Below, in pieces: positions 29,379-29,681 of a stretch of DNA of 29,681 bases (position 1 is its first letter; the number at the start of each line of letters is the position of its first letter). The DNA is from Eimeria necatrix (Eukaryota > Apicomplexa > Conoidasida > Eucoccidiorida > Eimeriidae). Location of the stretch: contig NW_013654325.1 of assembly GCF_000499385.1 (NCBI RefSeq), forward strand, positions 1-29,681, read 5' to 3'. The notes under the pieces were generated by a model that had not been told where the DNA came from, did not search any database, and saw only the letters and a list, made by a program, of their open reading frames with translations. Position numbers and translations under genes: made by a program.

Positions 29379-29681
29379 CATCAGATAGTTCAATACTTGC
29401 ACACTCGCGAAGCAAGACACCCGGTAAAGATGCACCTGTACACTCATCCATAGACGTCATTTTATCTGCATTTCAGTACATACAGATACTAAACTACAAT
29501 CTTTTTCTACCCGTAGGCACATACATACACATTAACCTACAAAGCTTCTATATATATATACTTTTATTCACATTTTTACACATATTCACGAACATATCCA
29601 TTCGTATCCGCGCTTCCATATACATAATAATGCATGCATTTCTAATGAAGTACAAATACTATATCTAATTCGGAGTCTAGA

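Larger units (their letters stand above)
28641..29681. other. AT-rich non-coding region with microsatellites
   Basis: No credible coding frame is seen. It contains telomere-like repeats near 29011-29157 and TA-rich microsatellites at about 29358-29378 and 29549-29560. CATA/TACA-rich sequence fills much of the rest. The composition is sharply different from the CAG-rich DNA to the left. Confidence 0.6.

Overview
The window looks like nuclear DNA of an apicomplexan coccidian, most likely an Eimeria species. CAG/CTG triplet runs saturate both exons and introns. Protein-coding genes are cut by GT-AG introns and carry long Gln, Ala and Ser tracts. Degenerate AGGGTTT telomere-like repeats occur near the right end. 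These traits together match the repeat-rich segments known from Eimeria chromosomes. Nothing bacterial, viral or mobile is recognisable. Because CAG reads as Gln, Ser or Ala on one strand and as Leu, Cys or Ala on the other, most long open frames here are artefacts. I therefore rebuilt genes from splice sites, reading phase and family motifs.

Layout. (1) 1-3.5 kb, plus strand: a four-transmembrane protein of about 409 aa (151-1380, possibly with a spliced C-terminal tail to 1623). After it comes an incompletely resolved spliced gene starting near 1849, with polyadenylation signals near 3350. Positions 1-70 exactly repeat an internal part of the next gene. (2) 3.5-14.7 kb, minus strand: one very large Gln-rich coiled-coil protein, 3,421 aa in my model, from seven exons joined by six phase-0 introns. 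It contains a cluster of TQT/VQT/IQT motifs resembling dynein light chain LC8 ligands. (3) 14.7-16.4 kb: an intergenic stretch with a perfect 20-bp-stem hairpin and a 22-bp palindrome. (4) 16.4-27.5 kb, minus strand: a gene of about 20 exons for gamma-tubulin complex component 3 (GCP3/Spc98 family), about 1,316 aa in my model. It is nearly invisible in any single reading frame but is recovered when exons are joined in phase. (5) 27.5-29.7 kb: GGGGCCCC-rich DNA upstream of GCP3, a possible small spliced plus-strand gene, then AT-rich DNA with telomere-like repeats and TA microsatellites.

Functionally, GCP3 is a core subunit of the microtubule-nucleating gamma-tubulin complex. The giant coiled-coil protein lies directly downstream on the same strand. 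Its architecture and LC8-like motifs would suit a centrosome or cytoskeleton scaffold, but that link is inference. Exon boundaries were chosen by eye. The least certain are GCP3 exons 8, 11, 13 and 14 and giant-gene exon 1.
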